From Mycobacterium sp. 852013-50091_SCH5140682 (lineage in GTDB: Bacteria > Actinomycetota > Actinomycetes > Mycobacteriales > Mycobacteriaceae): DNA of 64,000 nt. The stretch's first letter is position 1, and the number at the start of each line of letters is the position of its first letter. The notes under the pieces were generated by a model. It did no database searches. It had not been told where the DNA came from and saw only the letters and a list, made by a program, of their open reading frames with translations. The DNA lies in assembly GCF_001665685.1 (NCBI RefSeq), contig NZ_LZTB01000010.1, positions 146,661 to 210,660 of the forward strand, written 5' to 3'. Below are positions 53,971 through 63,455 of this stretch, in pieces. Both the position numbers and the translations under genes were made by a program.

Positions 53971-54300
53971 ATGTCCGTGCTGTCACAGCGACGCGAGTCC
54001 TATGCGAATGCGGTACCGTCCCGGTCGCCACATATCGACACGTGGTCCCGGCCCCCGCATCCGGCCGATGTCGCGCAATCGCGCCTGTTCGACGAGATGA
54101 TGCAGGCTGAGATCGCGGAGCTTCATGCGCTCGCAGCACTCGCCGAACGTGCCTGGCGCGATCGATCGGAGCGGCATACCGCGGCGCCCGCGAAGCTGCC
54201 GGAAGCCGTCCTTCGGGTGCATGCCCGCATCGCGGAGGCCGAGCGGATGCTGGCCGCGTTGCGGGGCAGGTTTCCCGGGAATGAGATCCGCTCGGCCTGA
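53971..54300 (+). CDS. Hypothetical helical protein
   Basis: A 109-residue protein with strongly helical content: FDEMMQAEIAELHALAALAE in the middle and LPEAVLRVHARIAEAERMLA near the end suggest a coiled-coil-like hairpin. No family recognised and no signal peptide. Codon-position base use looks coding. The ATG at 53971 (MSVLSQ) is preferred; a TTG four codons earlier is possible. Downstream the cupin gene starts 147 bases further on. Confidence 0.55.
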   Translation: MSVLSQRRESYANAVPSRSPHIDTWSRPPHPADVAQSRLFDEMMQAEIAELHALAALAERAWRDRSERHTAAPAKLPEAVLRVHARIAEAERMLAALRGRFPGNEIRSA

Positions 54301-54447
54301 TCGGAATCCACTGTCCTGCTGGTGGTCGGCGGCGCACGGTTTGCCGGCCGCCCGGCGGCCACCGTGATCGGTCACGATTTCGACGTTTCTTCCAGTGTTC
54401 CCGACCGACCGCCGGAATCCGTCGAACCCGAGTGGCACGATCCGGGT

Positions 54448-54792
54448 ATGGAGAAGATCTCGCTCACTGCCCTTGCCCGTCAGCAGCTGACCACAGCCCG
54501 GTCGGCCAGCAGCGGCCGCAGCGCGCATACCGTCTACGGCGGGCACGAACATGCGCTGCGGCAGACACTCATTGCTCTCACCGCGGGCAGCGCTCTCGAC
54601 GAGCATGAGAGCCCGGGCGAGGCCACCCTTCAGGTGATCGAGGGCAGGGTGTCGTTGGGGAACTCGGAAGCCAGCTGGGAAGGATCGCCCGGCGATCACA
54701 TCGCGGTCCCGCGCAGTCGGCACAGTCTGCGGGCGCTCGAGGACTCCGTCGTGCTGTTGACGGTGGTCAAGGTGGTCGGGCCGCACGCGTAG
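54448..54792 (+). CDS. Cupin-domain protein
   Basis: A 114-residue single cupin. HEHALRQTLIALTAGSALDE near the centre gives the His positions, ESPGEATLQVIEGRV the Glu and the strand turn, and DHIAVPRSRHSLRALED the last motif. It lacks any extra domain. It may bind a metal and a small ligand or act as a dioxygenase; not assignable. The frame is open upstream but the ATG at MEKISL is the natural start. Lies before the second P450, same strand. Confidence 0.8.
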   Translation: MEKISLTALARQQLTTARSASSGRSAHTVYGGHEHALRQTLIALTAGSALDEHESPGEATLQVIEGRVSLGNSEASWEGSPGDHIAVPRSRHSLRALEDSVVLLTVVKVVGPHA

Positions 54793-54882
54793 CGCTCTCT
54801 GGTCAAAACCCGGTACCGCCGGTACTGTATACCGGGAGTCCGAGCTTGGGGTGCTCGATGACTCCGACCGGGAGGTGGTCAG

Positions 54883-56442
54883 ATGTCCCAGCCCGCCACG
54901 AAGGACGCCGTCGGCGACTGCCCTGTCCATGACACGCTGCATCCGCCACGGTGGGCGCCGACCCCGATTCGCTGGCAGCACACCGACATCGGATACCTCA
55001 AGTCATGGTGGTTGGCACTCAAGGCAATCCGGGCCGGCTACCGGCACACCATCTACGAGTACGCGACCGAGCTTCCGGGACAGGACGACATCGTCGTGGC
55101 CCGTGCGCCGCTGGCGAAGTTCGTCGTAGTGCGCAATCCCGACATCGCACGCCACGTCCTGGTCACCAATCAGGACAACTACACCAAGAACGCCGAGTAC
55201 GACCTGCTTGCCGTCGCGTTCGGCCGGGGCCTGGTGACCGACCTGAACGACGAACTGTGGCAACGTAATCGGCGGCTGGTGCAACCGATCTTCGCCAAAC
55301 GCCACGTGGATTCCTTCGCGCCGCAGATGGTGGCCGCAGCGAGAGCGGCCGCCGACCGGTGGGATAAGCACACCGGTCCCGTCGACATCGCCGCCGAGAT
55401 GAACTACGTGACGCTGGACATCATCGCCCGCACCATGTTCGGCATCGACCTCGACGGCCGCCTCGCCGAGCAGATGCGTACCGATTTCGCGCGCCTGCTA
55501 ACCCTTTTCGGCTACGGATTCCTGATCGGCGTGGCGCGACCGCTGCGGTGGCGCGCCGATCAGTTGTCCAGGCGCGGTCCGCGGTGGCTGGCTGCGCGTG
55601 CGCCCCGCATGGCCATCAACGAGCTGCGGCGGGGTGCATGGGTGATCGCGCCGCGGGCACGACGCGGACTGGGCCGCATCGAACGATTCGTCGACGAGAT
55701 GATCGCCGACCATCGCAGCGGCAAAATCGAGGGCACCGACAACCTGCTGGCCCTCTTGATGTCCGCAGAAGATCCCGAAACCGGTTATCGCTACAGCGAT
55801 CTGGAGATCCGGGACGAGGTGCTGACGTTCCTGGGCGCCGGGTTCGAGACGACGGCCGCGGCGCTGGCGTGGACGTGGTTTCTGCTGTCGCAACACCCGC
55901 AGGCCCGTCGGCGACTCGACGAGGAACTCGACGAGGTGCTCGGCGGCCGCGAACCCACCGCCGCCGACGTCGACGACCTGCCATGGACGCAGGCCGTGGT
56001 GGCCGAGGCCATGCGGGTGTTCCCGCCGATCATGGGGGTGGCCCGCACCGCCAAGGCCGACGACGTGCTGGGGGACTATCCGATCAAGGCGGGCACCAGC
56101 ATTGCCGTGCTGATGCACAGCGTGCACCACAACCGGCGGGTGTGGGAGAACGCCTACGACTTCGACCCGTCACGGTTCCTCAAAGAGAACCTCGACGGGC
56201 CGCAACGGCGCGCCCACATCCCGTTCGGCGCAGGCAAAAGAATGTGCATCGCATCGGGTTTCGCCAACCAGGAGGCCACGCTGATCGTCGCCGCCCTGGC
56301 CCAGCGCTACGAACTCGACCTGGTGCCCGGTCAGCGGTTGCGGCGCGAGCTGACCTTCACCGGCGGTCCGGACGGCAAGATGCTGATGGCCGTGCGGAGC
56401 CGAACTAAATCGCCGGGCCCAGCAGATCGTCGGCGTCTTTGA
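54883..56442 (+). CDS. Cytochrome P450 (CYP132/CYP4-like)
   Basis: A 519-residue P450, longer than typical bacterial forms. I-helix FLGAGFETTAAALAW near residue 312, ExxR EAMR near 372, and the heme loop PFGAGKRMCIASGFA with Cys near 452. The sequence layout resembles CYP132-type mycobacterial P450s. The region of about residues 215-265 (LRWRADQLSRRGPRWLAARA) is Arg-rich. The final ~13 residues overlap the convergent XPB gene by 38 bases and are unlikely to be part of the fold. Substrate unknown; no ferredoxin gene adjacent. Confidence 0.9.
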   Translation: MSQPATKDAVGDCPVHDTLHPPRWAPTPIRWQHTDIGYLKSWWLALKAIRAGYRHTIYEYATELPGQDDIVVARAPLAKFVVVRNPDIARHVLVTNQDNYTKNAEYDLLAVAFGRGLVTDLNDELWQRNRRLVQPIFAKRHVDSFAPQMVAAARAAADRWDKHTGPVDIAAEMNYVTLDIIARTMFGIDLDGRLAEQMRTDFARLLTLFGYGFLIGVARPLRWRADQLSRRGPRWLAARAPRMAINELRRGAWVIAPRARRGLGRIERFVDEMIADHRSGKIEGTDNLLALLMSAEDPETGYRYSDLEIRDEVLTFLGAGFETTAAALAWTWFLLSQHPQARRRLDEELDEVLGGREPTAADVDDLPWTQAVVAEAMRVFPPIMGVARTAKADDVLGDYPIKAGTSIAVLMHSVHHNRRVWENAYDFDPSRFLKENLDGPQRRAHIPFGAGKRMCIASGFANQEATLIVAALAQRYELDLVPGQRLRRELTFTGGPDGKMLMAVRSRTKSPGPADRRRL

Positions 56443-58054
56443 TGATGTAGCCGTAACCCTGCTCGGCGAGGAACCGCTGCCGGTGGGCGGCGTACTCGGC
56501 ATCCAGCGAATCGCGGGAGACCACCGAGTAGAACACCGCGCCGCCGCCGTCGGCCTTCGGCCGCAGCAGCCGGCCCAGCCGTTGCGCCTCCTCCTGCCGG
56601 GATCCGAAAGTGCCCGAAACCTGAACGGCCACAGACGCTTCGGGCAGATCGATGGAGAAGTTCGCCACCTTGCTGACGACCAGCGTCGAGATGTCCCCGC
56701 GGCGGAACGCGTCGAACAGCTCCTCGCGTTCGGAGTTTTTCGTCGAACCCTGGATCACCGGGGCGTCGAGTTCCTGCCCGAGTTCTTCCAGCTGATCCAG
56801 GTAGGCGCCGATGACCAGCGTCTGCTCGTTCGGGTGCCGTTCCAGGATCGAGCGAACCACCGCGATCTTGCTGTGCACCGTGGAGCACAGCTTGTAGCGC
56901 TCGTCCGGTTCGGAAGTGGCGTAGATCATCCGCTCGTTGTCGGTCATGGTCACCCGGACCTCGATGCACTCGGCCGGGGCGATCCAGCCCTGGGCCTCGA
57001 TGTCCTTCCACGGCGCGTCGTAGCGCTTCGGCCCGATCAGCGAGAACACGTCACCTTCGCGGCCGTCCTCACGGATCAGGGTCGCCGTCAGCCCGAGCCG
57101 GCGCCGGGACTGCAGGTCGGCGGTCATCCGGAACACGGGTGCGGGCAGCAGGTGCACCTCGTCGTAGATGATCAGCCCCCAGTCGCGGCTGTCGAACAGC
57201 TCCAGATGCTTGTACTCACCCTTGGTGCGTCGGGTGATCACCTGGTAGGTGGCGATGGTGACCGGGCGGATCTCCTTCTTCTCCCCGGAGTATTCGCCGA
57301 TCTCGTCCTCGGTCAGCGAGGTGCGGGCGACCAGTTCACGCTTCCACTGCCTGCCCGCCACGGTGTTGGTGACCAGGATCAGCGTCGTCGCACCGGCCTT
57401 GGCCATCGCCGCGGCCCCGACGAGCGTCTTACCGGCGCCACACGGCAGGACCACGACACCGGAACCGCCGGCCCAGAACGAGTCGGCGGCCATCTCCTGG
57501 TAGTCGCGCAGGTGCCAGCCGTCCTGGGCCAATTCGATCGGATGGGCCTCGCCGTCGACGTAGCCGGCCAGGTCCTCGGCGGGCCAGCCGATCTTGAGCA
57601 GCATCTGTTTGACCCGGCCGCGTTCACTCGCGTGCACGATCACGGTGTCGTCGTCGATGCGAGCCCCCAGCATCGGCGCGATCTTCTTGTTGCGCAGCAC
57701 TTCCTCGAGCACGGCCCGGTCGAAGCTGACCAGGGTCAACCCGTGTGCCGGATGCTTGACCAGCTGCAGGCGGCCGTAGCGGGCCATGGTGTCGACGATG
57801 TCGACCAGCAGCGGCTGCGGCACCGCATAGCGCGAGAACGAGACCAGCGCATCGACGACCTGCTCGGCGTCGTGGCCGGCCGCACGGGCGTTCCACAGCG
57901 CCAGCGGCGTGATGCGGTAGGTGTGTACGTGTTCGGGCGCGCGCTCCAGCTCGGCGAACGGGGCGATGGCCGCACGTGCCGCGCCGGCCTGTTCATGGTC
58001 GATCTCCAGCAGCACCGTCTTGTCGGACTGCACGATCAGCGGGCCGTCGGTCAT
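56405..58054 (-). CDS. ercc3: XPB/Ercc3-type DNA repair helicase
   Basis: A 549-residue superfamily 2 helicase, counterpart of Rv0861c. The N-terminal ~170 residues are the damage-recognition-like domain. The helicase core has Walker A PCGAGKT near 212, the DEVH box IIYDEVHLLP, the RED motif in TLIREDGREGD, and the C-terminal motifs VVSKVANFSIDLPEASVAV and RQEEAQRLGRLLRP. It unwinds 3'-5' in the M. tuberculosis counterpart. ATG at 58054 gives the usual MTDGPL start; an upstream in-frame ATG three codons earlier is possible. Same strand as the Rv0862c-like gene, with an esterase inserted between. Confidence 0.95.
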   Translation of the reverse strand: MTDGPLIVQSDKTVLLEIDHEQAGAARAAIAPFAELERAPEHVHTYRITPLALWNARAAGHDAEQVVDALVSFSRYAVPQPLLVDIVDTMARYGRLQLVKHPAHGLTLVSFDRAVLEEVLRNKKIAPMLGARIDDDTVIVHASERGRVKQMLLKIGWPAEDLAGYVDGEAHPIELAQDGWHLRDYQEMAADSFWAGGSGVVVLPCGAGKTLVGAAAMAKAGATTLILVTNTVAGRQWKRELVARTSLTEDEIGEYSGEKKEIRPVTIATYQVITRRTKGEYKHLELFDSRDWGLIIYDEVHLLPAPVFRMTADLQSRRRLGLTATLIREDGREGDVFSLIGPKRYDAPWKDIEAQGWIAPAECIEVRVTMTDNERMIYATSEPDERYKLCSTVHSKIAVVRSILERHPNEQTLVIGAYLDQLEELGQELDAPVIQGSTKNSEREELFDAFRRGDISTLVVSKVANFSIDLPEASVAVQVSGTFGSRQEEAQRLGRLLRPKADGGGAVFYSVVSRDSLDAEYAAHRQRFLAEQGYGYIIKDADDLLGPAI

Positions 58055-58101
58055 TTGTCCCATTATCCAGAGCGTGCCGACAGCGGCGCTGTCCGCGGGC
58101 G

Positions 58102-58160
58102 CGAGCGTGCGTGAACTGCTGTTGAAATGCGGCCTGTCGGCCGGCAGACACGCACGCTCG
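58102..58160. terminator. Inverted repeat between esterase and XPB gene
   Basis: CGAGCGTGCGTG (58102-58113) and its exact complement CACGCACGCTCG (58149-58160) form a 12-base stem with a 35-base loop, immediately after the esterase stop (minus strand) and 47 bases before the XPB start. Likely terminator or processing element. Confidence 0.6.
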
Positions 58161-58178
58161 GCAAGACTGGCGCTGGGT

Positions 58179-59627
58179 TCAATGCGTGGCGGCCTGCAAC
58201 GGGACACCCGCCGGTGCGCGTCCATGCCCGTCCCCGGGCAACGCCACCTTGGCGACGCCTGGCGTGCCGATCTGACCGGCCAGCCAGGGCAGCGAGGCTT
58301 TGAACACGTCCATCGCGAACGGCCAGTCGTGCTTGCCCGGGCTCGCGACGACGGCGCAGGTGATGCCGTGGGCCCGGCCGAGCGCGCACAGTGAGTTGGC
58401 GGCGTCGGTCTGATCACCCGGGTTTCCTGCCGCGTCCTGCCCGCCGAGGCCGACCGCGTTCGGATTGCCGTACCCGCCCTTGTGCTGCTGCGGGGCATCC
58501 GAGGAGATCGCGAACCAACCGGAGACGCCCTGGTAGGGGCCGTGTTTGTTGATCACGGTGGTGGGGTCGTACACCGACCACTGCGAGGCGTCGCCGCCGT
58601 AGATCCTCGCAACGGTCTGATCCTTGGTGCCTGCGTTGGGGCCCGTATCCCCGGCGATGTCGACGAACGAGCTGAACAGTTCGGGGTGCATCACCGTCAG
58701 GTCGACGGCGCAGGTGCCGCCCATCGACCAGCCGACGACACCCCAGTTGGCCTGCTGGACGTCGAACGTATCGGCGACATACGGCGGCACGTCCTTGGTG
58801 AGGTGATCGGCCACGTTGCCGCGCGGACCGTTGACGCATTCGGTGTCGTTGTTGAACGACCCGCCGACGTCGACGAACACGAACACCGGGGCATTGCCGC
58901 CGTGCGCTGCGGCGAAGCTGTCGACCGTGGCGATGGCGTTGCCCGTGCGGGGCCAGTCGGACGGCGTGTTGAACTCGCCGGCGATCATCATCACCACCGG
59001 CAGCTTCGGCGCACCGGCGGCGAACCAGGCCGGCGGCAGGTAGACGAGCTCGGTGCGGTGCTTGAACCCCGAGGCATCCTGCGGGATGTCCACCGGAACC
59101 AGCGCTCCGTGCGCGGGGGCGCCCTTGCCGCGCATGCCCTCGACGGTGGCGAGGTCGGTCTCGTCGGGCAGCGGCCCGGCCGTCAGCTCGTTCCAGGCTG
59201 CCGGAACCGTCGGGAAATAGCCCACCCAGAGGTTGAGGGCCAAGCCCGCGCTCAGCAGGCACAACGGCACCGCGAGCACTGACACGCCGCGGCGCCACCA
59301 GTGGCTGCCCCGCCATCCGAGTACCGCGACCGCAGCGGCCAGACCGGTCAGGCCGACCCACACCCACAGCGAATCCGGCGCAGGATCGCCCGCCAGCCCC
59401 TGCGCATCGATGTACCAGTGGGTCCACCCCGCGAGAATCAGGCCGATCACGATGGCCACCGGCAGCCAGATCAACCGCCAGCGGCGATTCCGCCAACCGA
59501 TCGCCAGTACCAGCACGATCGCGGCCACTGCCCACACCGTCGGTGGCAACCAGCCGTGCAGCAGCGACACGCCTCGTCTTGCCGGAGCCACGGCAGCCTC
59601 GCTCAACAGGGTTGTCACGAGAGACAT
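58179..59627 (-). CDS. Membrane-anchored esterase (Ag85/esterase D-like)
   Basis: A 482-residue protein. About four transmembrane helices occupy residues ~25-135 (PPTVWAVAAIVLVLAIGW, LIWLPVAIVIGLILAGWT, LWVWVGLTGLAAAVAVLGW, VSVLAVPLCLLSAGLALNLW). Then comes an alpha/beta-hydrolase domain with the nucleophile elbow GVVGWSMGGTCAVD near residue 300 and a C-terminal GKHDWPFAMD carrying the His. The catalytic domain faces outside by topology, resembling mycolyltransferase/Rv3802-like cell-wall esterases only in broad layout. It separates XPB from the Rv0862c-like gene here. Confidence 0.85.
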   Translation of the reverse strand: MSLVTTLLSEAAVAPARRGVSLLHGWLPPTVWAVAAIVLVLAIGWRNRRWRLIWLPVAIVIGLILAGWTHWYIDAQGLAGDPAPDSLWVWVGLTGLAAAVAVLGWRGSHWWRRGVSVLAVPLCLLSAGLALNLWVGYFPTVPAAWNELTAGPLPDETDLATVEGMRGKGAPAHGALVPVDIPQDASGFKHRTELVYLPPAWFAAGAPKLPVVMMIAGEFNTPSDWPRTGNAIATVDSFAAAHGGNAPVFVFVDVGGSFNNDTECVNGPRGNVADHLTKDVPPYVADTFDVQQANWGVVGWSMGGTCAVDLTVMHPELFSSFVDIAGDTGPNAGTKDQTVARIYGGDASQWSVYDPTTVINKHGPYQGVSGWFAISSDAPQQHKGGYGNPNAVGLGGQDAAGNPGDQTDAANSLCALGRAHGITCAVVASPGKHDWPFAMDVFKASLPWLAGQIGTPGVAKVALPGDGHGRAPAGVPLQAATH

Positions 59628-59714
59628 GGTCGTGAACGGTTCTGTGGATGAGCTGTGTCCAAGCTGTTCGCCGGGTTAGTCGCGCTGACCGGGCAGCTCT
59701 GGCCACAACTGTCA

Positions 59715-59774
59715 CAGTGGTACCGGAAAGCCCGAGGCACGTGGTCCTCGAAACGCGCTATCGCCAGTGGTACC
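59715..59774. repeat. Two CAGTGGTACC repeats upstream of the esterase
   Basis: CAGTGGTACC occurs at 59715-59724 and 59765-59774, 50 bases apart, about 90-150 bases upstream of the esterase start and in the 251-base gap beyond the Rv0862c-like gene's end. The second copy contains the palindrome TGGTACCA. GntR-type operators look like this, but no regulator gene is nearby. Confidence 0.4.
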
Positions 59775-59878
59775 AATTTTTCTGATACCGCGGGCGGTGG
59801 CGCATTTCGAGGTCGGTGTGTGCTCGGAATCCGCGACACGCCGCCAATAGCGACACGCCGACAGCTGCGGACCGCCTA

Positions 59879-62170
59879 TCAGTCGTCGTTGGCCGACACC
59901 ACGGAGGTGACTCGGTGAATCGCGAACTCCCGCACCCGTCCCGCGGCGGGGTCGTACGCGGTCAACTGGCCGCCGCGAATGTTGATCGGGGCCACCACGC
60001 GCTGGGTCGCGACGCCTGCGGGGTCGACGTAGCCGATGAGCACCGAGGTTTGGGCGATCGCGGCGTCCTGCAGTTGGGTGATGGCCACTGCGGGATCCAG
60101 CCGGACGTTGGCGAACGGCCCGCTGGACACCTTGCGGAGCACCGCGATGATGGCCGAAAGCGTCTGCGTCGTCGGAGGTGTCGAGGGCCGATGGACGCGT
60201 CGCCGGGTGGGGGCGGCGACGCGGTGGCCGAGAGCTTGGATGTCGACGATGGTGCCCGACGAGTCCTCGGCCGCCGGGGCGAACCCCGCGTCGCGCAGCC
60301 CCGCGAGTACATCGGAGATCGGGGCCTGGGACACCGCAACGGTGGGGGCAAGCAGGCGCAGCTCGAGACGCTCGGTGGCCGACGATGCCACCGCCTGCGC
60401 CAGCAGTGCGGCGTCCTCACACCGCACGAACGACGACGCCATCCCGACCCGCAGCTGCCCGTGCCTGCGGGCGACGTCGTCGATCAGGTACGTCAATCCT
60501 TGCGGCACAGGGGTTTTGGAGTGCTTCTCGAAGAGGCTGTGCAGCTCGCCTGCAGTGCGCCCCGCATCCAGCGCGTGCCGCACCGAGGCCTCGGTGATCC
60601 GGTACACCATCGCCGCGCCTGCCGATTCGACGGTCGCCACCATCGCCAGCTTCTCGGCCAGTTCACGTTCCAGCGGCCCCGGCACGATCACTGTGAGGTC
60701 GGCCTGCAGCAGGAAGTGATCGAGCGGCTTGGGCAGCACCTTGGCCATCGTCGCCAGTACGTCCTCGGCCGGATCGTCGGCCAGCAGCCCGCGTCCCGGT
60801 GTGCTGATCGCGCCGCGTCCGGCCAGGCCCACCGCGTGCGCCTCGTCCAGCAGGTTGCCGACGGTGGACGGCTGCAGGCGCGCCGACCAGCGGGGCCGAT
60901 GCCAGATCATGGCCCGCGATGCCTCGGCCGCGTCGACACCGGTGCCGGGCGGCAGCTCGGCGAGCACCGTGAGCAGAAGCCGGCGATCCAACGGCGCCGC
61001 GGTGGAGAACAGTGAATCCGACAGTGCGGCAAAGGGTTTGCCGTCAGGGCCGCGCGAGCCGATCAATGCCGGGCGGGCCTGCAGGTCCAGCCAGGTCGAG
61101 GCGATCAGCTGCCAGCGCGCCGCCGTCGTCGATTCCACGAAACGGTCGGCGGTCACCGTCGGCGCCCAGTACGGCCCCGTCCCGTCGCCCGGGTCCGGAT
61201 CAGGCATGCCGACGGCGATCAGCCCGGCGCTCGCCGTCAGTTCCAGGATGAGTCCCAGCCTCGGCTCGTCGATGCCAGTGGCCTTGGCCAGCCGTTTCAC
61301 CTCGCGCACCCCGAGCCCGCCGTTGCGCAGCTCGGGAACCGGTGTGGCGCTGAGGGTTTCGATGAGTAATTCGATTTCACGCAGCAGGTCGATGGCGGCA
61401 CCGGCGGCGACGGCATCCACGTCGGCGGTGGTTGTGGTCGCCGACTGCAGCGTGGGCACCGCCAACTGCGTGGGGCCGGGGAGCTCGCCCCGCAGCGACT
61501 GGGCCACCAGCCGCGGCAAGATCACCGTCTCGTCGTCGATCCGGCGCAGCAGCCCGGCTGCCAGAAGCCTTGGCACCGGCCGGTCTTCCGGGGTGTCGGG
61601 AGCGGCGTCGCGGGTGCGCCCCACGGGCGAACCCTCCACCAGGCGGGCCAGCAGTTCCTTCTGCGGGTCGTCGAGATCGGCCAGCTGCTCGGCGATCTCG
61701 TCGGCACTGCGGTCAGCCGCCTCCAACGCGGCCTGCCCCGGGTACCACGGCAGCGACCCGGTCACCTCGGGCGCGACCCGCACCTCGTCGGCACCCCAGA
61801 CGAGGGCCAGCTCGCGCAGATCGTCCACCGCGGCACCGATCGCGTCGGCATCGCCCCGGTCACCGAGCAGCTCGGTCACCTCGGTGACCGCGACCGCCCC
61901 TGAGTCGGCGTGCAGCACCAGCAACGCGTCGAGCACCGCCAGGTGCAGGAAGTCCAGGCCGTCGGTGGCTGCCTTGACCGACTGCCGTGACAACGCCCTC
62001 GCGGCCAGCGCCGCCAAGCTGGCGGGAGGCGGTTGGGTCAGGTCTGGCCGCAGCTGCAGAATCCGCAGGAGTCCCTCGTCGGGGAGCTCGGCCAGCCAGG
62101 CGCCCAGCGGGATCCCGGCGTTCGGCCGGGTTGCGGCGCTCCTGTCCTCCGAAGGAGTCTTCGCGGTCAT
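59879..62170 (-). CDS. Helicase-associated protein (Rv0862c-like)
   Basis: A 763-residue protein without signal peptide, counterpart of Rv0862c, which neighbours the XPB gene in mycobacteria. It shows no helicase ATPase motifs. Helical winged-helix-like segments occupy the N-terminal half and a C-terminal part ([40 protein letters not shown]) resembles WYL/XPB-associated domains. Its role with XPB is inferred from conserved linkage only. Start at MTAKTPSED; longer forms run into the promoter of the Rv0863-like gene. Confidence 0.85.
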   Translation of the reverse strand: MTAKTPSEDRSAATRPNAGIPLGAWLAELPDEGLLRILQLRPDLTQPPPASLAALAARALSRQSVKAATDGLDFLHLAVLDALLVLHADSGAVAVTEVTELLGDRGDADAIGAAVDDLRELALVWGADEVRVAPEVTGSLPWYPGQAALEAADRSADEIAEQLADLDDPQKELLARLVEGSPVGRTRDAAPDTPEDRPVPRLLAAGLLRRIDDETVILPRLVAQSLRGELPGPTQLAVPTLQSATTTTADVDAVAAGAAIDLLREIELLIETLSATPVPELRNGGLGVREVKRLAKATGIDEPRLGLILELTASAGLIAVGMPDPDPGDGTGPYWAPTVTADRFVESTTAARWQLIASTWLDLQARPALIGSRGPDGKPFAALSDSLFSTAAPLDRRLLLTVLAELPPGTGVDAAEASRAMIWHRPRWSARLQPSTVGNLLDEAHAVGLAGRGAISTPGRGLLADDPAEDVLATMAKVLPKPLDHFLLQADLTVIVPGPLERELAEKLAMVATVESAGAAMVYRITEASVRHALDAGRTAGELHSLFEKHSKTPVPQGLTYLIDDVARRHGQLRVGMASSFVRCEDAALLAQAVASSATERLELRLLAPTVAVSQAPISDVLAGLRDAGFAPAAEDSSGTIVDIQALGHRVAAPTRRRVHRPSTPPTTQTLSAIIAVLRKVSSGPFANVRLDPAVAITQLQDAAIAQTSVLIGYVDPAGVATQRVVAPINIRGGQLTAYDPAAGRVREFAIHRVTSVVSANDD

Positions 62171-62248
62171 ATCCTGACCAGCGTAAAGCAGCGCACGGGT
62201 GACATGCCGGTCTCGCCTCCGGATGTCTGGCCTGCCACAATGTGGGGC

Positions 62249-62437
62249 GTGGCTGACAACAAGAAGAATCAGTACGTCGACAACGGCTGGCCGGTACTGA
62301 GCGACGGCGACGATCACGCCGTCAGCGAACTGGCGACCGACCGCACCGGCGCCCTGTCTCCGTTCGGGGACGTGACCTTCCCCGTGCCGGCAGAAACCCT
62401 GCCGTTCATTCAGTCGGTCACCGTCGTTAACCGGTAA
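62249..62437 (+). CDS. Conserved small protein (Rv0863-like)
   Basis: A 62-residue protein, [20 protein letters not shown] at the N-terminus, matching the position of Rv0863 between the Rv0862c-like gene and moaC. The GTG before ADNKK is preferred to an ATG 9 bases earlier. The moaC start lies 2 bases after its stop. No signal peptide and no motif of known function. Confidence 0.75.
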   Translation: MADNKKNQYVDNGWPVLSDGDDHAVSELATDRTGALSPFGDVTFPVPAETLPFIQSVTVVNR

Positions 62438-62439
62438 CG

Positions 62440-62919
62440 GTGGGCCTGTCGCACCTCGACGAAACCGGGGCGGCGCATATGGTCGACGTCACCGCCAAGG
62501 ACGTCACCAAGCGCACCGCGGTGGCTGCGGGCACGCTCCTGAGCACCGCCGAGGTGGTCACGCTGATCGCATCAGGTGGGCTGCCCAAGGGTGACGCGCT
62601 CGCCACCGCCCGCGTCGCGGGCATCCTCGCGGCCAAGCGCACGTCCGACCTGATCCCGCTGTGCCATCAGTTGGCACTCACCGGTGTCGACGTCGATTTC
62701 GGCATCGGCACCGACCGGGTAGACATCACCGCGACCGTGCGCAGCACCGACCGTACGGGTGTCGAGATGGAGGCGCTGACCGCCGTCAGCGTGGCCGGGT
62801 TGACGCTCTACGACATGATCAAGGCCGTCGATCCGGCGGCTCGCCTCGACCAGATCCGGGTACTGCGCAAAGAGGGCGGTAAAACGGGTCTATGGACTCC
62901 AGACACTCCACCGGCGTAA
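62440..62919 (+). CDS. moaC: Cyclic pyranopterin monophosphate synthase MoaC
   Basis: A 159-residue MoaC, counterpart of Rv0864 (moaC2). It forms cPMP in molybdopterin synthesis together with MoaA. The family core is [20 protein letters not shown] near residue 67 with the catalytic-site residues, and [20 protein letters not shown] near 107. GTG start follows the small gene's stop by two bases. It overlaps mog by 28 bases, giving a coupled moaC-mog-moaE unit. Confidence 0.93.
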   Translation: MGLSHLDETGAAHMVDVTAKDVTKRTAVAAGTLLSTAEVVTLIASGGLPKGDALATARVAGILAAKRTSDLIPLCHQLALTGVDVDFGIGTDRVDITATVRSTDRTGVEMEALTAVSVAGLTLYDMIKAVDPAARLDQIRVLRKEGGKTGLWTPDTPPA

Positions 62920-63395
62920 CCCGTTCGGCCCGCGTGGTCATCGCGTCGACCCGGGCAGCGGCCGGGATCTATGACGACCGCACCGGTCCCATGATCGTCG
63001 GGTGGCTCGCGGACCGCGGCTACGACGTGACCGAGCAGGTGGTCGTCGCCGACGGCGCTGCGGTCGGCGCAGCGCTGCGCTCTGCTCTGGCCGAACACAT
63101 CGACCTGATCATCACGTCCGGCGGTACCGGCATCTCACCGACCGACCGCACTCCCGAAGCCACCATGGCGGTACTGGACTATCAGGTGGTCGGTCTGGCC
63201 GACGCCATCCGGCGCTCAGGCGGCCACAAAGTCCCTACCTCTGTGCTCTCGCGGGGCGTGTGCGGCGTCTCCGGGCGCACCCTGATCGTGAACCTGCCGG
63301 GCTCTACAGGCGGCGTGAAAGACGGCCTGGGCGTGCTCGATCATGTGTTGGAGCATGCGTTGGATCAGTTGAGCGGCAAGGACCATCAACGATGA
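62892..63395 (+). CDS. mog: Molybdopterin adenylyltransferase (Mog/MoaB type)
   Basis: A 167-residue MogA/MoaB-fold protein, counterpart of Rv0865. It adenylates molybdopterin before metal insertion. The active-site signatures are [20 protein letters not shown] near residue 75 and [20 protein letters not shown] near 135. It overlaps moaC at its start and its stop overlaps an ATG of the tandem 32-base repeat that lies between it and moaE. Confidence 0.92.
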   Translation: MDSRHSTGVTRSARVVIASTRAAAGIYDDRTGPMIVGWLADRGYDVTEQVVVADGAAVGAALRSALAEHIDLIITSGGTGISPTDRTPEATMAVLDYQVVGLADAIRRSGGHKVPTSVLSRGVCGVSGRTLIVNLPGSTGGVKDGLGVLDHVLEHALDQLSGKDHQR

Positions 63396-63455
63396 GCGCT
63401 TGCGCGAAGAGGAGACATCAACGATGAGCGCTTGCGCGAAGAGGAGACATCAACG
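63392..63455 (+). repeat. 32-base tandem duplication at the mog/moaE junction
   Basis: ATGAGCGCTTGCGCGAAGAG... (32 bases) occurs twice, identically, at 63392-63423 and 63424-63455, and the first 9 bases recur as the moaE start. Each copy holds a GAGGAG ribosome-binding site. Each copy begins with an ATG that opens an 11-codon minigene ([11 protein letters not shown]) ending in TGA that overlaps the next ATG. Confidence 0.9.

Noticed and set aside
53738..54337. A minus-strand open frame opposite the hypothetical gene at 54.0 kb
   Set aside because: Arg/Pro/His-rich composition without domain, overlapping the membrane-protein start and the intergenic palindrome; a shadow frame is more likely.
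54883..56442. Heme motif of the second P450 ends in Ala rather than Gly (CIA)
   Set aside because: The final position of the P450 signature tolerates Ala, and the other landmarks are normal, so it is not evidence of loss of function.
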